Of a DNA stretch of 64,000 nucleotides, positions 36,340 through 46,081 are shown in pieces. A program made the translations under genes and the position numbers. Position 1 is the first letter of the stretch. The number at the start of each line of letters is the position of its first letter. The notes beneath the pieces are model-generated. The model saw only the letters and a program-made list of their open reading frames with translations. It searched no databases and was not told where the DNA came from. The DNA is from Palsa-504 sp963818225 (GTDB taxonomy: Bacteria; Actinomycetota; Actinomycetes; Streptosporangiales; Streptosporangiaceae). The stretch lies in the NCBI GenBank assembly GCA_963818225.1, contig CAWFRO010000006.1, forward strand, positions 1,385,776 to 1,449,775. The letters are read 5' to 3'.

Positions 36340-37578
36340 TTGCAGCTTACTTCCACGCCGGAAGAGGACAGCTCGGTCCGGCACCGCACGCCGTCGCCGT
36401 GGCCCGCACTGAACCGGCCCATCGCGCCGGCCGTGATCGCGTTCGTTGGCTGGCTCGGTTTCGCGCTGGCCCGCTGGCAGGTCTGGGCCAAGGGGCATCT
36501 CAGCCTGTTCATCATGGCCGGGCACACCTATACGCACCGCGCCCAGCTCCCGCAGGGCCTGCTGCTGGTCCCGTCGGCCGGCTACGACGGCCAGTTCTAC
36601 TACCGGCTCGCGCTCGATCCGGTCAACTGGAACCGGACCGCGTTCGGCATCACCATGGACCAGTCCTACCGGTACACCCGGATCGGGTACCCGATCCTGG
36701 CCTGGCTGGTCTCGCTCGGGCAGCACCAGTTCGTGCCGCTCGCCCTGGTCGCGATCAACCTGATCGCCGTGGCCGCCATGGCCTTCCTGGGCGGGATGTT
36801 CGCCCGCGACGCCGGCCGCCACGCCCTGTGGGGACTGGCCTTCGCAGCCTACTTCGGCCTGGTCATCAGCGTGGGCCGGGATACGGCCGAGCCGCTCGCT
36901 GAGGCGTGCATGCTGGGTGGCCTGCTCGCCTACCGGCGGAACAGGCCGCTGCTGGCTACCGCGGCGTTCACGGTGGGCGCCATCACCAGGGAGACCATCT
37001 TGCTCGCCCCGGCCGCGATCGCGGTCACCCGGCTGGTGGCCATGGGCCGCCGGCGGGCCCGGCCCGGCCTGGCCGACCTGACCTGGCTCGTGCCCGCGTG
37101 CGCGTATGGCCTGGTCGAGCTCGCGGTTCATGTCGTGGTCAAGGGCGAGTTCCCGCTGCTGGCCAACGGCGACCGCAACCTCGCCGTGCCGTTCACGGCG
37201 ATGATCGACGCGCTGAAGTACGACATCAGGCACATCAACACCGCTCACCTGAGCCCGGTTGACATCTCCCTGCTCGAGTACGCCACGCTGGGCATCTTCG
37301 TCCTGGCCGGGCTGGCGGTCCTGCTGGTCACGACCGCGCCGGCGCACGAGCGCCTGGCCTTCGTGTTCTTCGTGCTCCAGCTCGGCCTGCTGTCCAGCCA
37401 GATCTGGACCAGCACCTTCGGGGAAGGGCGGTCGCTCATCGAGCCCTACCTGATGGCGCTGATCCTGCTGCTCGCCACGCCCCGGCAGTACCTGTCGTGG
37501 CGCTACCTGGGCCCGATCACCGCTTGCGTGGTCCCGGCGCTGCTGGTGGTGGCCAGGCGCCGCATCCTCTACATGTGA
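36340..37578 (+). CDS. GT-C-like membrane protein with YDGQ motif
   Basis: This 412-aa polytopic protein has the segment GYDGQFYYRLALDP followed by YRYTRIGYPILAWL. These blocks are shared with a group of GT-C-superfamily proteins linked to cell-surface glycopolymers. The acidic loop right after the first helix is the expected active-site region. The start appears to be TTG 36340, with GGAGG eight or so bases upstream. It is divergent from copy 1 of the four-copy family and convergent with copy 2. A role in transferring a sugar from a lipid-linked donor is inferred. Confidence 0.72.
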   Translation: MQLTSTPEEDSSVRHRTPSPWPALNRPIAPAVIAFVGWLGFALARWQVWAKGHLSLFIMAGHTYTHRAQLPQGLLLVPSAGYDGQFYYRLALDPVNWNRTAFGITMDQSYRYTRIGYPILAWLVSLGQHQFVPLALVAINLIAVAAMAFLGGMFARDAGRHALWGLAFAAYFGLVISVGRDTAEPLAEACMLGGLLAYRRNRPLLATAAFTVGAITRETILLAPAAIAVTRLVAMGRRRARPGLADLTWLVPACAYGLVELAVHVVVKGEFPLLANGDRNLAVPFTAMIDALKYDIRHINTAHLSPVDISLLEYATLGIFVLAGLAVLLVTTAPAHERLAFVFFVLQLGLLSSQIWTSTFGEGRSLIEPYLMALILLLATPRQYLSWRYLGPITACVVPALLVVARRRILYM

Positions 37579-37582
37579 GCAC

Positions 37583-39217
37583 TCAGGTGATCCCCGGCTG
37601 GCCGAGACGGCTCAGCAGGTTGGTGTTCCAGACCATGATGATGTAGCCGTCATAGCCGTATACCCGGGCCGGCCGGCCGAAGGTCCGCAGCGCCGCGGAC
37701 TGCGCGCCCGGCAGCTGACCCGGGCCCCCGGCCACCACGAACGTCGCGTCGCGCAGCGACGGATTGTAGTGCGCGTCGTCGGCCTCCCACTCGTACGGCA
37801 CGAGCTCGCCGTCGGGGGCCACGGTTACCCCGCTGAGGTCGACCTGGCCGCGGCTGGTCACGGTGGTGCTGTTGGCCTGCCAGTAGCCGGCCAGTCCGTC
37901 GGTGAGCCGGTGCGCGACCAGCCAGGCGGCCAGCGGCTGGTTTGTGGGCGGAGCCGGAGGCTGCGCCGCGCCGTAGGCGAGCGTGCCCAGGTAGCCGGCG
38001 GCGAGCGCGGCCAGCGCGGGCCGGAGCCAGCGCCTGGATCTGCGGGCCGCCTGAGCCTTCGCCAGCAGCGGCTCCGCCAGCACCCGCCCGGCCAGGACGG
38101 CGCCCAAGGGGAGCACGGCGGCGATCTCGCGGGCGCCCAGGATGTCCACGGCATGGAGGCTGAACATATAGACGGCCACGTTGATCACGATGGCCACCGC
38201 GAACACCGGTACCAGGAGGTCCTCGGAGCGGAAGAACCGGCCCAGCGCCACGCCTATGGCGCAGACGACCAGGATCGCACCGACGAGGTGCAGCCAGACG
38301 AAGACGACTTCGATCGCGGGCCCGGCGTCGAATACGTTGGCGCCGAAGAGCTCGAGCAGCCCCTGGAACGTCACCCAGGCCTGGTGCTGCAGCGTCGCGA
38401 CGGACGTTTGCGTCTCGACCGGTGCCTGCCGGTATCCGCCCAGGGCGGTGATGACCCGCGGTCCGGCCGAGCCGAGGCCGCCGGCCGCGGCGGCCGCCGC
38501 GGCCAGGGACAGCTCGTACCAGCGCGTGGTGCGCCGCGCTCCCGGCCTGATCAGGCCCCGGCAGGCGCGGAGCGCAGATACGCCGACCAGCGGCGCGATG
38601 CAGGTGATCAGCACGATCGAGTCGCCGACCATGGTCCAGGTCAGCAGGATGAAGACCACGAGCGGCACCAGCCACCGCGCTGCCCTCCAGCGCTCGGGCG
38701 TGACCCGGTCGATCACCAGCCAGGTGATCAGCACGGGAACGGCGGTGCCGGTGTGGTCCGGCGACAGGAGCAGGATCTGGGTGGCGCTGAGCTGAGGCGC
38801 CAGCATGATGCCCGCGGCCAGCAACGCCCGCGCCCAGCCGGCGCGGCCGGTGGCCTGGCCCTTGGCCAGCCACGAAGCCAGCAGGACGAGCAGGGTGTAG
38901 GTCAGGGCCGCGCCGACGTGGACCACCGAGGCGCCCAGTCCCAGCGCAGCCTCGATCAGCGCGTACTGCGGCAGCTCGGTGGTGTAGAACGACACATCCG
39001 CGACCTGCCAGCTGTGCAGCAGCAGGTTCCCGTGCAGCATGGCCTGCGCCTGCAGCACGATGCTCGCTCCGTCGGACCCTACTGACACCGCTTCGGACTG
39101 GCGCCAGTACAGGGTGAACAGCCCGGCGGCGGCCAGCGCGATCACGGCGGGCCGCCAGGCCGCGCGCGCCCGCGTGCGCCCGGTCCCCGGCGAGCGCACC
39201 GCGGCTTGGGTGCTCAC
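37583..39217 (-). CDS. Polytopic membrane protein, four-copy family, copy 2
   Basis: This membrane protein of about 544 aa has around ten or more helices. Family blocks: VGSDGASIVLQ, AMLHGNLLLHSW, DVSFYTTELPQYALIEAALG, TYTLLVLLA, DHTGTAVPVLITWLVIDR, IAAVLPLGAVLAGR and the C-terminal VWNTNLLS. It belongs with copy 3 in having SDG and HTGT where copies 1 and 4 have NSD(E/Q) and HIGT. I used the GTG at 39217; a TTG at 39226 is possible. Its stop is 4 bases from the end of the convergent YDGQ gene. I do not recognise a named family. Confidence 0.75.
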   Translation of the reverse strand: MSTQAAVRSPGTGRTRARAAWRPAVIALAAAGLFTLYWRQSEAVSVGSDGASIVLQAQAMLHGNLLLHSWQVADVSFYTTELPQYALIEAALGLGASVVHVGAALTYTLLVLLASWLAKGQATGRAGWARALLAAGIMLAPQLSATQILLLSPDHTGTAVPVLITWLVIDRVTPERWRAARWLVPLVVFILLTWTMVGDSIVLITCIAPLVGVSALRACRGLIRPGARRTTRWYELSLAAAAAAAGGLGSAGPRVITALGGYRQAPVETQTSVATLQHQAWVTFQGLLELFGANVFDAGPAIEVVFVWLHLVGAILVVCAIGVALGRFFRSEDLLVPVFAVAIVINVAVYMFSLHAVDILGAREIAAVLPLGAVLAGRVLAEPLLAKAQAARRSRRWLRPALAALAAGYLGTLAYGAAQPPAPPTNQPLAAWLVAHRLTDGLAGYWQANSTTVTSRGQVDLSGVTVAPDGELVPYEWEADDAHYNPSLRDATFVVAGGPGQLPGAQSAALRTFGRPARVYGYDGYIIMVWNTNLLSRLGQPGIT

Positions 39218-39301
39218 AAGGGCCAAGCCTACGGTCCGGCCGGACCGGCAGCGACCGGGGCGCGCGCGGCCGGCGGTCCGCCGCGGTGACGGCTTCGGCG
39301 G

Positions 39302-40327
39302 TTAGATGGTCCCGTTCTTGATGGCCTCGTCGATCCAGGGGATGACCTCGTCCAGCATCTCGTCCAGACTCGTGGTGGCCTCGAAGCCGAGGATCTTCTT
39401 GGCCTTCTCGGTGTCGGGGACGCGCCGCTGGACGTCATATTCGAACGGATCGTCGTGGACCAGGCGCAGCGGGGCCTCATCCCCCTTGACCTTGCGCCAG
39501 ATGAGCTCGGCCAGCTGCCGGACCGTGGTGCTCTCGGAGGTGGACAAGTTGAAGTCCTCGTTGAGCGCGTCCTCGTGCTCCATCGCGGTCACCACGCCGC
39601 CGGCCAGGTCACCACCGTAGGTGTAGTGCCGTACCTGGTCACCCGAGCCGAGGATATGCAGTGGGTCCTGGCCCTTGAGCACCTTCTGCACCAGGTCGGG
39701 AACCACGTGGCTCATCGCGAGCTGGACGTTCCCGGAGAGGATCTCCTGATCACCCAGGGCCCGGCTCTCCCCGATCCCCACGCAGTTGAACGGCCGCACC
39801 AGCGTGTACGGGAGGCTGTACTGATCCCAGGCGGCCCGGGCGAAGTACTCCACGGCCAGCTTCTGGAATCCGTAAGACGACAGCGGCGGCGGTATCTGCC
39901 GCTGCTGCCCCTCGTAGGAGGGCCACTCGTCCGCGCTCTCGAACACCATGGAGGAGGACAGGTACGTGACCTTGCGCAGCTTGCCGTCACGTCGTGCGGC
40001 GATCGCGGCGTCACAGGACGCCGCGATGATCCGCTCGTTCGTGGCGAGCAGGTCATAGGCGTAGGTGTGGAAGTAAGAGATGCCCCCGATCATCGCCGCG
40101 CCGGCGATGAAGTGATCACAGTCGGCTAGCAGCCGCGTCATCAGCGCCACGTCCTGCGCGTCGCCCTCAACGAGCAGGTAGTCCGGGTGGTTGTCGTAGG
40201 ACTTGCGCACCTTCCCGTACTTGGAGAAGTTGTCCAGCCCGACCACCGCGTATCCGCGCCGGAGCAACTCTTCGACGACGTACCCGCCGATGAACCCCGC
40301 GGAGCCGCTGACCAGAACCTTCTGCAT
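39302..40327 (-). CDS. NAD-dependent nucleotide-sugar epimerase/dehydratase
   Basis: This 341-aa extended SDR has GSAGFIG at 8-14 for NAD binding, catalytic Ser in YLSSSMVFE, and Tyr-x3-Lys in YGFQK. The active-site lid PFNCVGIGESRALGDQ is typical of sugar epimerases. It resembles UDP-glucose 4-epimerase and GDP-mannose 3,5-epimerase relatives; the substrate cannot be fixed. The ATG at 40327 follows GAAGGGATAG. It is the last of three co-directional genes (dehydrogenase, GT2, epimerase) that make and use a nucleotide sugar. Confidence 0.85.
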   Translation of the reverse strand: MQKVLVSGSAGFIGGYVVEELLRRGYAVVGLDNFSKYGKVRKSYDNHPDYLLVEGDAQDVALMTRLLADCDHFIAGAAMIGGISYFHTYAYDLLATNERIIAASCDAAIAARRDGKLRKVTYLSSSMVFESADEWPSYEGQQRQIPPPLSSYGFQKLAVEYFARAAWDQYSLPYTLVRPFNCVGIGESRALGDQEILSGNVQLAMSHVVPDLVQKVLKGQDPLHILGSGDQVRHYTYGGDLAGGVVTAMEHEDALNEDFNLSTSESTTVRQLAELIWRKVKGDEAPLRLVHDDPFEYDVQRRVPDTEKAKKILGFEATTSLDEMLDEVIPWIDEAIKNGTI

Positions 40328-40354
40328 CACTATCCCTTCACGAGTTCGGGCGGT

Positions 40355-41110
40355 TCACTGTCTCTTACTGGTCGCCTCGCCCCGGGACCGGATCTGCTCG
40401 GCCGTCAGCTTGGGCCCGAACGCGAACCGGTACCAACGCAGATACCTCGGAATCCAGCCAGCCAGCTTGAAGTTGGACATCCCGGCCTGCCGGTCCAGCC
40501 AGATCGTGGGTATCTCGGCGACGGGCAGGCCCATCCGCTTGGCCTTGGCGGTCAGCTCAATGCCGATCTCGAACCCGTGCCGGGAGTCGATGCCGACCTG
40601 CCGGACGAAACTGGTGGAATACGCCTTGAACGAGTTGGTCGCGTCACGGGTGCCGGCGTGCGCCAGAACCTGCAGCGACCGGCCCGCCGTCTTCGACAGG
40701 AAGCCCTTCATCACCGGGCCGCCGACCTGCTGGCCGCCGGGCATATACCGGGACGCGGCGGCGACAGCCACGCCGCGGTCGACCAGCCGGGCCAGATCGT
40801 CGATCTGCCGCGGATCATCGCAGCCGTCCGCCATCGTCACCACGGTGACCGGCGCGGCGGCGACGTCAATGCCGAACCTGATCGCGTTCGCGGGCCCGGG
40901 CCCGTAGGTGTTCACCAGGCACTGGATGCGCGGCTCCTTGCGCGCGTACTCGTTCACCACCGGGACCGTGGTGTCGTTCTCGTCGTCAACCACCACGAGC
41001 ACCTCGCACTGCAGGTGGACCGACTCGAACAGCCGATCAAGCACGGGCAGGATCTGGTCGCCCTCGTTGTACGCGGGCACCACGACCGATACCCGGGGTG
41101 CCTCGCTCAT
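40355..41110 (-). CDS. GT2 glycosyltransferase, DPM1-like
   Basis: This 251-aa GT-A protein begins with SVVVPAYNEGDQILPVLDRL and carries the acidic nucleotide-binding residues in VLVVVDDENDTT and the ADGCDD motif. The segment GTRDATNSFKAYS matches the acceptor region of dolichol/polyprenyl-phosphate sugar synthases. It has no C-terminal membrane helix. The likely reaction transfers a sugar from a nucleotide to polyprenyl phosphate, giving donors for the GT-C-like proteins nearby. Its ATG overlaps the stop of the dehydrogenase (ATGA). Confidence 0.85.
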   Translation of the reverse strand: MSEAPRVSVVVPAYNEGDQILPVLDRLFESVHLQCEVLVVVDDENDTTVPVVNEYARKEPRIQCLVNTYGPGPANAIRFGIDVAAAPVTVVTMADGCDDPRQIDDLARLVDRGVAVAAASRYMPGGQQVGGPVMKGFLSKTAGRSLQVLAHAGTRDATNSFKAYSTSFVRQVGIDSRHGFEIGIELTAKAKRMGLPVAEIPTIWLDRQAGMSNFKLAGWIPRYLRWYRFAFGPKLTAEQIRSRGEATSKRQ

Positions 41111-42321
41111 ACCCGGACGCCCTCGCCCAGGATGTTCCAGATGTCGGCGACCGGCTTGTCCGTGGCCAGCTCGCGGTACTCGGGGTGCGGTGCCCCGATG
41201 ACCAGCAGGTCCGACCGGGAGATGACCTCATCCAGCGGCCGCAGCGCGGGGTCGACGGTGACATACGGGTCGGTGGTCAGCACCGCGTCGGCCTTGAAGG
41301 CCAGGACCCGCTTGAGCTTGTACGACAAGCTCGACCTGATGTCGTCCGACCCGCCCTTGAACGCCATGCCCAGGATGCCCACCGTCATCGAGGCCAGGTC
41401 GTACCGCTGCTCGAGCCGCTGCACCACGTACAGCGGCAGGCCCTCGTTGATGGCCATCGCGGTGTGGCCGAGCGCGAAGTTGTTGTGGTTGAACGCCGCG
41501 AGCTGCATCGTGTCCTTGAACAGGCACGGACCAGCCGCGAAACCCGCCGCCGGCATGTCCGCCGCCCGCGGGTAGTCCGCCGCGAGGCCCTGGCGGATCC
41601 GCTCGAAGTCCAGCCCCCGGTCGTTCGCCATCATGTAGAGCTGGTTGGCGGTGGCGAACTTGATGTAGCGCCACACGTTGGTGAACAGCTTGGCCAGCTC
41701 GGCCTCTTCGGGCGACATCGGCACCACCGTGTCGGTCAGCAGGCCGAACAGCTTGGCGGCACGGTCCAGCGCGACCGGCGAGCGGGCGGAGACGATCTGC
41801 GGCAGCTCGAACAGCTCGGTCATCGCCTTGCCCTCGGCGATCCGCTCGGGGCAGAACGCGACCTCGATCTCCCGGCCGAAGCCAGCCATCATCTTCTCCA
41901 CCAGGGCGGTCACGCCCGGGTAGACGGTGCTGCGCAGGATCAGCAGCTGGCCGTCCCGCATGTACTGGGTGCAGCCGCCCAGCGCGTTCGGGATAGCGGC
42001 CTGGTCGGGATTGAGATGCTCGTCGACCGGCGTGCCGATCACCACCACGACGTGCTCGGCCGTGCTCACGATGGCGGGATCGGTCGACGCCTCCAGCAGC
42101 CCGGCGGCCCGGGCGCGCCGCAGGGCCTCCTCCGCGCCCGCCTCCTGGAACGGCATCCGGCCCGCGTTCACCGTCTCGACGGCGGATTCGCTGACGTCGT
42201 AGATGCCTACCCGGGCGCCGCGGTGGGCAAAGGCGATGGCCAGCGGCAGGCCGACGTGGCCGCAACCGCCAATAACTACCACCTGGCGCTCAAACTGGCC
42301 AGATTCCGACGTACCGGTCAT
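41107..42321 (-). CDS. Nucleotide-sugar dehydrogenase (UDP-glucose/ManNAc dehydrogenase family)
   Basis: This 404-aa protein has the NAD site VVIGGCGHVGLPLA (about 15-28), a central helix region with FCPERIAEGKAM, and the catalytic Cys-Lys-Asp motif in AGPCLFKDTMQL. It oxidises a UDP- or GDP-sugar to a uronic acid in two steps. ERIAEGKA resembles the WecC/UDP-ManNAc dehydrogenase branch. The ATG at 42321 follows GGAAGG. It is the first gene of the three-gene sugar operon, divergent from copy 3 of the membrane family. Confidence 0.88.
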   Translation of the reverse strand: MTGTSESGQFERQVVVIGGCGHVGLPLAIAFAHRGARVGIYDVSESAVETVNAGRMPFQEAGAEEALRRARAAGLLEASTDPAIVSTAEHVVVVIGTPVDEHLNPDQAAIPNALGGCTQYMRDGQLLILRSTVYPGVTALVEKMMAGFGREIEVAFCPERIAEGKAMTELFELPQIVSARSPVALDRAAKLFGLLTDTVVPMSPEEAELAKLFTNVWRYIKFATANQLYMMANDRGLDFERIRQGLAADYPRAADMPAAGFAAGPCLFKDTMQLAAFNHNNFALGHTAMAINEGLPLYVVQRLEQRYDLASMTVGILGMAFKGGSDDIRSSLSYKLKRVLAFKADAVLTTDPYVTVDPALRPLDEVISRSDLLVIGAPHPEYRELATDKPVADIWNILGEGVRV

Positions 42322-42531
42322 CGCATACCTTCCGATTTCTCCCCTGCCGGGTGGCCCCAGCACCCGCTCGACGCCCAACCTTACCGCTACCTCGTGTACC
42401 ACGAGTTTCATAAGCCGCGTTGGCCTCGGGCCGCGAGCATGCCATTGAGCTGTCCAAGCGTAGCGGGAACTATCCCGCTGCTAACCTCGGTCAACAGTAA
42501 TGACGTCCGCCGGGCACACGAGGAGTACAGG

Positions 42532-44175
42532 ATGGGTGGGTCCGAGGTGGAAACGCCCGTGGCCGACGCCGGAACCGTGCCCGCCTCGCACGCGCGCACC
42601 GCCTCGCCCTGGCCTCGCCGGTGGGCCTGGTCGGCCGGGTTCGCCGCGGCGGGCGTGGCCCTGTTCGCGGCCTACCTCAGGCAGGCGCAGACCGTCCCGG
42701 TTATCTCGGACGGGGGATCGTTCGCGCTGCAGGCCTGGGACATGCTGCACGGCAACGTGCTGCTGCGGGGCTGGACGACCGGGGACTTGTCGTATTACAC
42801 CACCGAACTACCGCAGTACGCGCTGGTGGAGCTGGCCCACGGGCTGAATGCAGATGTCGTGCACATCGCTACTGCGATGACCTACACGCTGCTCGTGCTC
42901 GGCGCGGCGCTGCTGGCCCGGGGACACGCGGCCGGACGCGAGGGCGCGGTCCGGATGCTGGTCGCGGCCGGGATCATGCTCGCGCCGACGCTTGGGACGG
43001 CCAGCGCCACGCTGCTGTCGAGCGCCAACCACACCGGCACCCAGGTCGCGATGGTGGTGATCTGGTTGATCCTGGATCGGGCGCGGCCGCACTGGTGGGT
43101 TCCGGTCCTGGTGTCGGTCCTGCTGGCCTGGGTGCAGGTCGGCGATCCCCTTGTCCTGTACGAGGGAGTCATGCCACTGGTGATCGTCTGTGTGATCCAG
43201 GCGTACAGGCGGCGCGGCCCGGCCTCGGAGAGCTGGTACGAGCTGTCCCTTGCCACGGGGGCCATCGTCTCGGTCGGCGCCGCGTCGGTCACGCTCAAGC
43301 TGATCCACCACCTCGGAGGGTTCGTCGTCCGCCCGCCGACCGCCACCTTCGCGGTCATTGCCACCCTGTACTCCAACGTGTGGGTCACGGTGGAGAGCGT
43401 GCTGCTGCTGTTCGGCGCGGACTTCTCGGGCGAGCAGCTCGGTCCGCACGCCGCCATTGCACTGGTCCACCTGGTCGGCGTCGCTCTGGCGGCGTGGGCG
43501 ACCTGGCGTGCCCTGCGCCGGTTCGGCGCGCAGGACATGGTGGTACAGATCCTGGCCGTGACGGTGATCGTGCTGCTGGTGTCCTATGTCCTCAGGGGGA
43601 ACCCGAACGTAGCCGGCAGCAACCACGAGATCGTGGGCGTGCTGCCCATCGGCGCGGTCCTGGCGGGCCGACTGCTGGCCGGGGCGCTCATCCATAGCCG
43701 GCTCATCCCAGTGCTGGCGCTCGTCGGAGTCTGCTACGCCGGGACCCTGGCGCATAACGTCGTTCAGCAGCCTGCGTACGACGCGAACTGGCAGCTCGCG
43801 GCCTGGCTGCAGGCCAATCACCTCCGTTATGGGCTGGGCGACTACTGGAATGCCAACGCCATTACCCTGGACAGCGGTAACCAGGTTCAGGTCAGGTCCG
43901 TCAGCCGGGTAGGCGACAAGCTTGTTCAGCGGCCCTGGTACTCAGAGAACTCCTGGTATGACCCGGCCCAGCACGACGCTACCTTCCTGGTGACTCCCGG
44001 TCCGGCCAGCGCGTGCTCGCCCGGCACCCCGGCCGGCTGGCAGGGCGTCGGGCGGGACATGTTCGGCCCGCCGTCCAGGACCTACCGGGTGGACGGCTTC
44101 ATCGTCCTGGTCTGGGACAAGAATTTGCTGAACGGGCTCAGCAAGGGGCCCATGCACGGTCCGGTCCAGTGCTGA
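42532..44175 (+). CDS. Polytopic membrane protein, four-copy family, copy 3
   Basis: This 547-aa membrane protein has family blocks VISDGGSFALQ, DMLHGNVLLRGW, DLSYYTTELPQYALVELAHG, AMTYTLLVLGAALLARG, NHTGTQVAMVVIWLILDR, EIVGVLPIGAVLAGR, YWNANAITLDSG and VLVWDKNLLN. The ATG at 42532 follows GAGGAGTACAGG; the longer open frame to the left is only antisense to the dehydrogenase. It is the only copy on the plus strand. The C-terminal 130 residues form a predicted outside domain containing conserved Tyr, Asp and Trp residues. The acidic residue in ISDG is invariant among all four copies. Confidence 0.78.
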   Translation: MGGSEVETPVADAGTVPASHARTASPWPRRWAWSAGFAAAGVALFAAYLRQAQTVPVISDGGSFALQAWDMLHGNVLLRGWTTGDLSYYTTELPQYALVELAHGLNADVVHIATAMTYTLLVLGAALLARGHAAGREGAVRMLVAAGIMLAPTLGTASATLLSSANHTGTQVAMVVIWLILDRARPHWWVPVLVSVLLAWVQVGDPLVLYEGVMPLVIVCVIQAYRRRGPASESWYELSLATGAIVSVGAASVTLKLIHHLGGFVVRPPTATFAVIATLYSNVWVTVESVLLLFGADFSGEQLGPHAAIALVHLVGVALAAWATWRALRRFGAQDMVVQILAVTVIVLLVSYVLRGNPNVAGSNHEIVGVLPIGAVLAGRLLAGALIHSRLIPVLALVGVCYAGTLAHNVVQQPAYDANWQLAAWLQANHLRYGLGDYWNANAITLDSGNQVQVRSVSRVGDKLVQRPWYSENSWYDPAQHDATFLVTPGPASACSPGTPAGWQGVGRDMFGPPSRTYRVDGFIVLVWDKNLLNGLSKGPMHGPVQC

Positions 44176-44209
44176 GTTCTCCCGAGCCGGACCGCACTAG
44201 GCTGCCGGC

Positions 44210-46066
44210 ATGACGCACGAGCAGGTGGCTGACCGGCGGGCCCAGGCGGCCGGCCCGGCCGGGCGGCTGCGGGCCGCGGCCGCCCGGCCCTGGGCGCGGG
44301 AGCTGGCGGTGCTGGCCGGGTTCCTGGCCGCCGGGGTCGCGGTGACCTGGCCGCTGGCCACCTACATCACCGGCAGGCTGCCGGCCACCAGGGACGTGGC
44401 CGTCTACGTGTGGGATCTATGGTGGGTCGCGCACCAGGTCGTCCACCTGCAGAACCCGTGGTCCACCACCTACATGGCCGCGCCGGTCGGCCTCCAGCTG
44501 GCCTATCACACGCTGGTGCCGCTGCTCGGCGTGGTGATGATTCCCGTCACGCTGGCGTTCGGCCCGTCGGCCGCCTACAACCTGCTGCTCATCGTCCTGC
44601 CGGGCCTGTCCGGCTACGCCATGTACCGGGCCGCCCGGCTGTGGCTCCCGACCCGGGCGGGCGCGATCGCGGCCGGCGCGTTCTTCGGGCTGTCGGGCAT
44701 GGTGACCTACCAGGACTGGTACCACATCAACATTGCGTACGGCACGCTGTTCCTGCCGGTCACGCTGGAGGCGGCCGTCCGGCTGCGCCGCAAGCCCACG
44801 ATCGGCCAGGGCGTGATCCTGGGTGTGGTGCTGGCCTGCTGCCTGCTGGTCAACCAGGAATCAGCGGTGATGGCCCTGATCCTGGCCGCCCTGGTCCTGG
44901 CCGGCTGGCTGGTGCGGTCCGGCACCCTGGAGGTGGCCGTGACCCGGCTGCGGGCCGTGGTGGCCGCCGGGACGGCCTTCATCGTGGCCGGCAGCCCCCA
45001 GCTGATCGCGATGATCCAGCAGACCCGCTCGGGCGGCACCGCCTCGGCGCCTGGCTGGCTCGGGTACACGACGTGGGTGGCCAACGTCCAGGACCTGTTC
45101 GCGCCGTCACCGCGGCTGGCCGATGATCCCGGGCTGGCCGGCCTGGGCCATGTCTACTTCTGGCAGACCACCCTGGAGAACCTGAACACGTTCGGGGTGG
45201 TGCTGAGCCTGCTCGCGGTGGCGGGCCTGATCGTCAGCTGGCGGCGGCGGAGCGCCTGGCTGCTCGCGCTGCTGTGGCTGGGCGGCACGGCGCTCGCGCT
45301 CGGCCCGGTGCTGAAGGTCGGCCGGCACACGTACGTGCCGCTGGCCCAGAACTGGGGCGGGCTGCGGGTATCGGCCCTCATGCCGTACACCTGGTTCATC
45401 CGGGTGCCCGGGCTGTCCACCTTCCGCGAGGCCGACCGGATGGCCCTGCTCGCGCTGGTCGGCGCGGCCCTGCTGGCCGGGGCGGCCGTGGACCGCCTGG
45501 CCCGGGCCGGGTCCTCCCCCGGGACCGCACGGCGCTGGGCCTGGCCGGCGATCGCCGTCGTCGCGGTGCTCGGGGCCCTGGAGGCGGGCTGGCCAGGCAG
45601 CCCCGAAGGCGTCCGGTCCATGCCCACCACGCTGCAGGCGCTGGACCGCCCGATCGCCGCGGACCATTCCGGCTCGATCGTGGTGGACGTGCCGTTCGGC
45701 CAGTACGTCGTCCCGCAGTGGGGCGAGAACCCGGATGCCCAGGCCATACTCATGGCGACCGAGGACGGCCATCCCCGCGCGTTCACCTATTCGTCGTGGG
45801 TGCCGAGCAAGACGCTCGCCGCCATCCAGCACCATCAGTTCTACTTCCAGCTCAACCAGGCCCAGCACGGCTACGCCAGGACGGCGGCGCAGATCGCGGC
45901 GGCCCGGGCCGATCTGCGGACCCTGCACGTCGGCTGGCTGCTGGTGTGGCAGCCGCCTAACCACACGTTGTCCCAGTACCTGGCCGGAACCGGGTTCAGG
46001 TTTTCCTACCGGGCGGACGGGGTTTCGGTGTACCAGCCTTCCGGCGTCCCCGGGTCGTCCGGGTAG
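44210..46066 (+). CDS. Large GT-C-like polytopic membrane protein
   Basis: This 618-aa protein has an N-terminal helix (VLAGFLAAGVAVTWPLATYI), an outside loop with TRDVAVYVWDLWWVAHQV carrying acidic residues, and about ten further helices. A soluble C-terminal domain of about 150 residues follows (SIVVDVPFGQYVVPQWGENP). This layout fits GT-C-type membrane glycosyltransferases and related uncharacterised proteins. It is unrelated at sequence level to the four-copy family. The ATG at 44210 lies 34 bases after copy 3, so the two are likely co-transcribed. It converges with copy 4. Confidence 0.7.
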   Translation: MTHEQVADRRAQAAGPAGRLRAAAARPWARELAVLAGFLAAGVAVTWPLATYITGRLPATRDVAVYVWDLWWVAHQVVHLQNPWSTTYMAAPVGLQLAYHTLVPLLGVVMIPVTLAFGPSAAYNLLLIVLPGLSGYAMYRAARLWLPTRAGAIAAGAFFGLSGMVTYQDWYHINIAYGTLFLPVTLEAAVRLRRKPTIGQGVILGVVLACCLLVNQESAVMALILAALVLAGWLVRSGTLEVAVTRLRAVVAAGTAFIVAGSPQLIAMIQQTRSGGTASAPGWLGYTTWVANVQDLFAPSPRLADDPGLAGLGHVYFWQTTLENLNTFGVVLSLLAVAGLIVSWRRRSAWLLALLWLGGTALALGPVLKVGRHTYVPLAQNWGGLRVSALMPYTWFIRVPGLSTFREADRMALLALVGAALLAGAAVDRLARAGSSPGTARRWAWPAIAVVAVLGALEAGWPGSPEGVRSMPTTLQALDRPIAADHSGSIVVDVPFGQYVVPQWGENPDAQAILMATEDGHPRAFTYSSWVPSKTLAAIQHHQFYFQLNQAQHGYARTAAQIAAARADLRTLHVGWLLVWQPPNHTLSQYLAGTGFRFSYRADGVSVYQPSGVPGSSG

Positions 46067-46081
46067 GAGGCCGCCTCAGGG

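Noticed and set aside
41098..42531. Upstream extension of membrane-family copy 3
   Set aside because: It is antisense to the nucleotide-sugar dehydrogenase; the true start at 42532 has its own ribosome site and matches the paralogue lengths.
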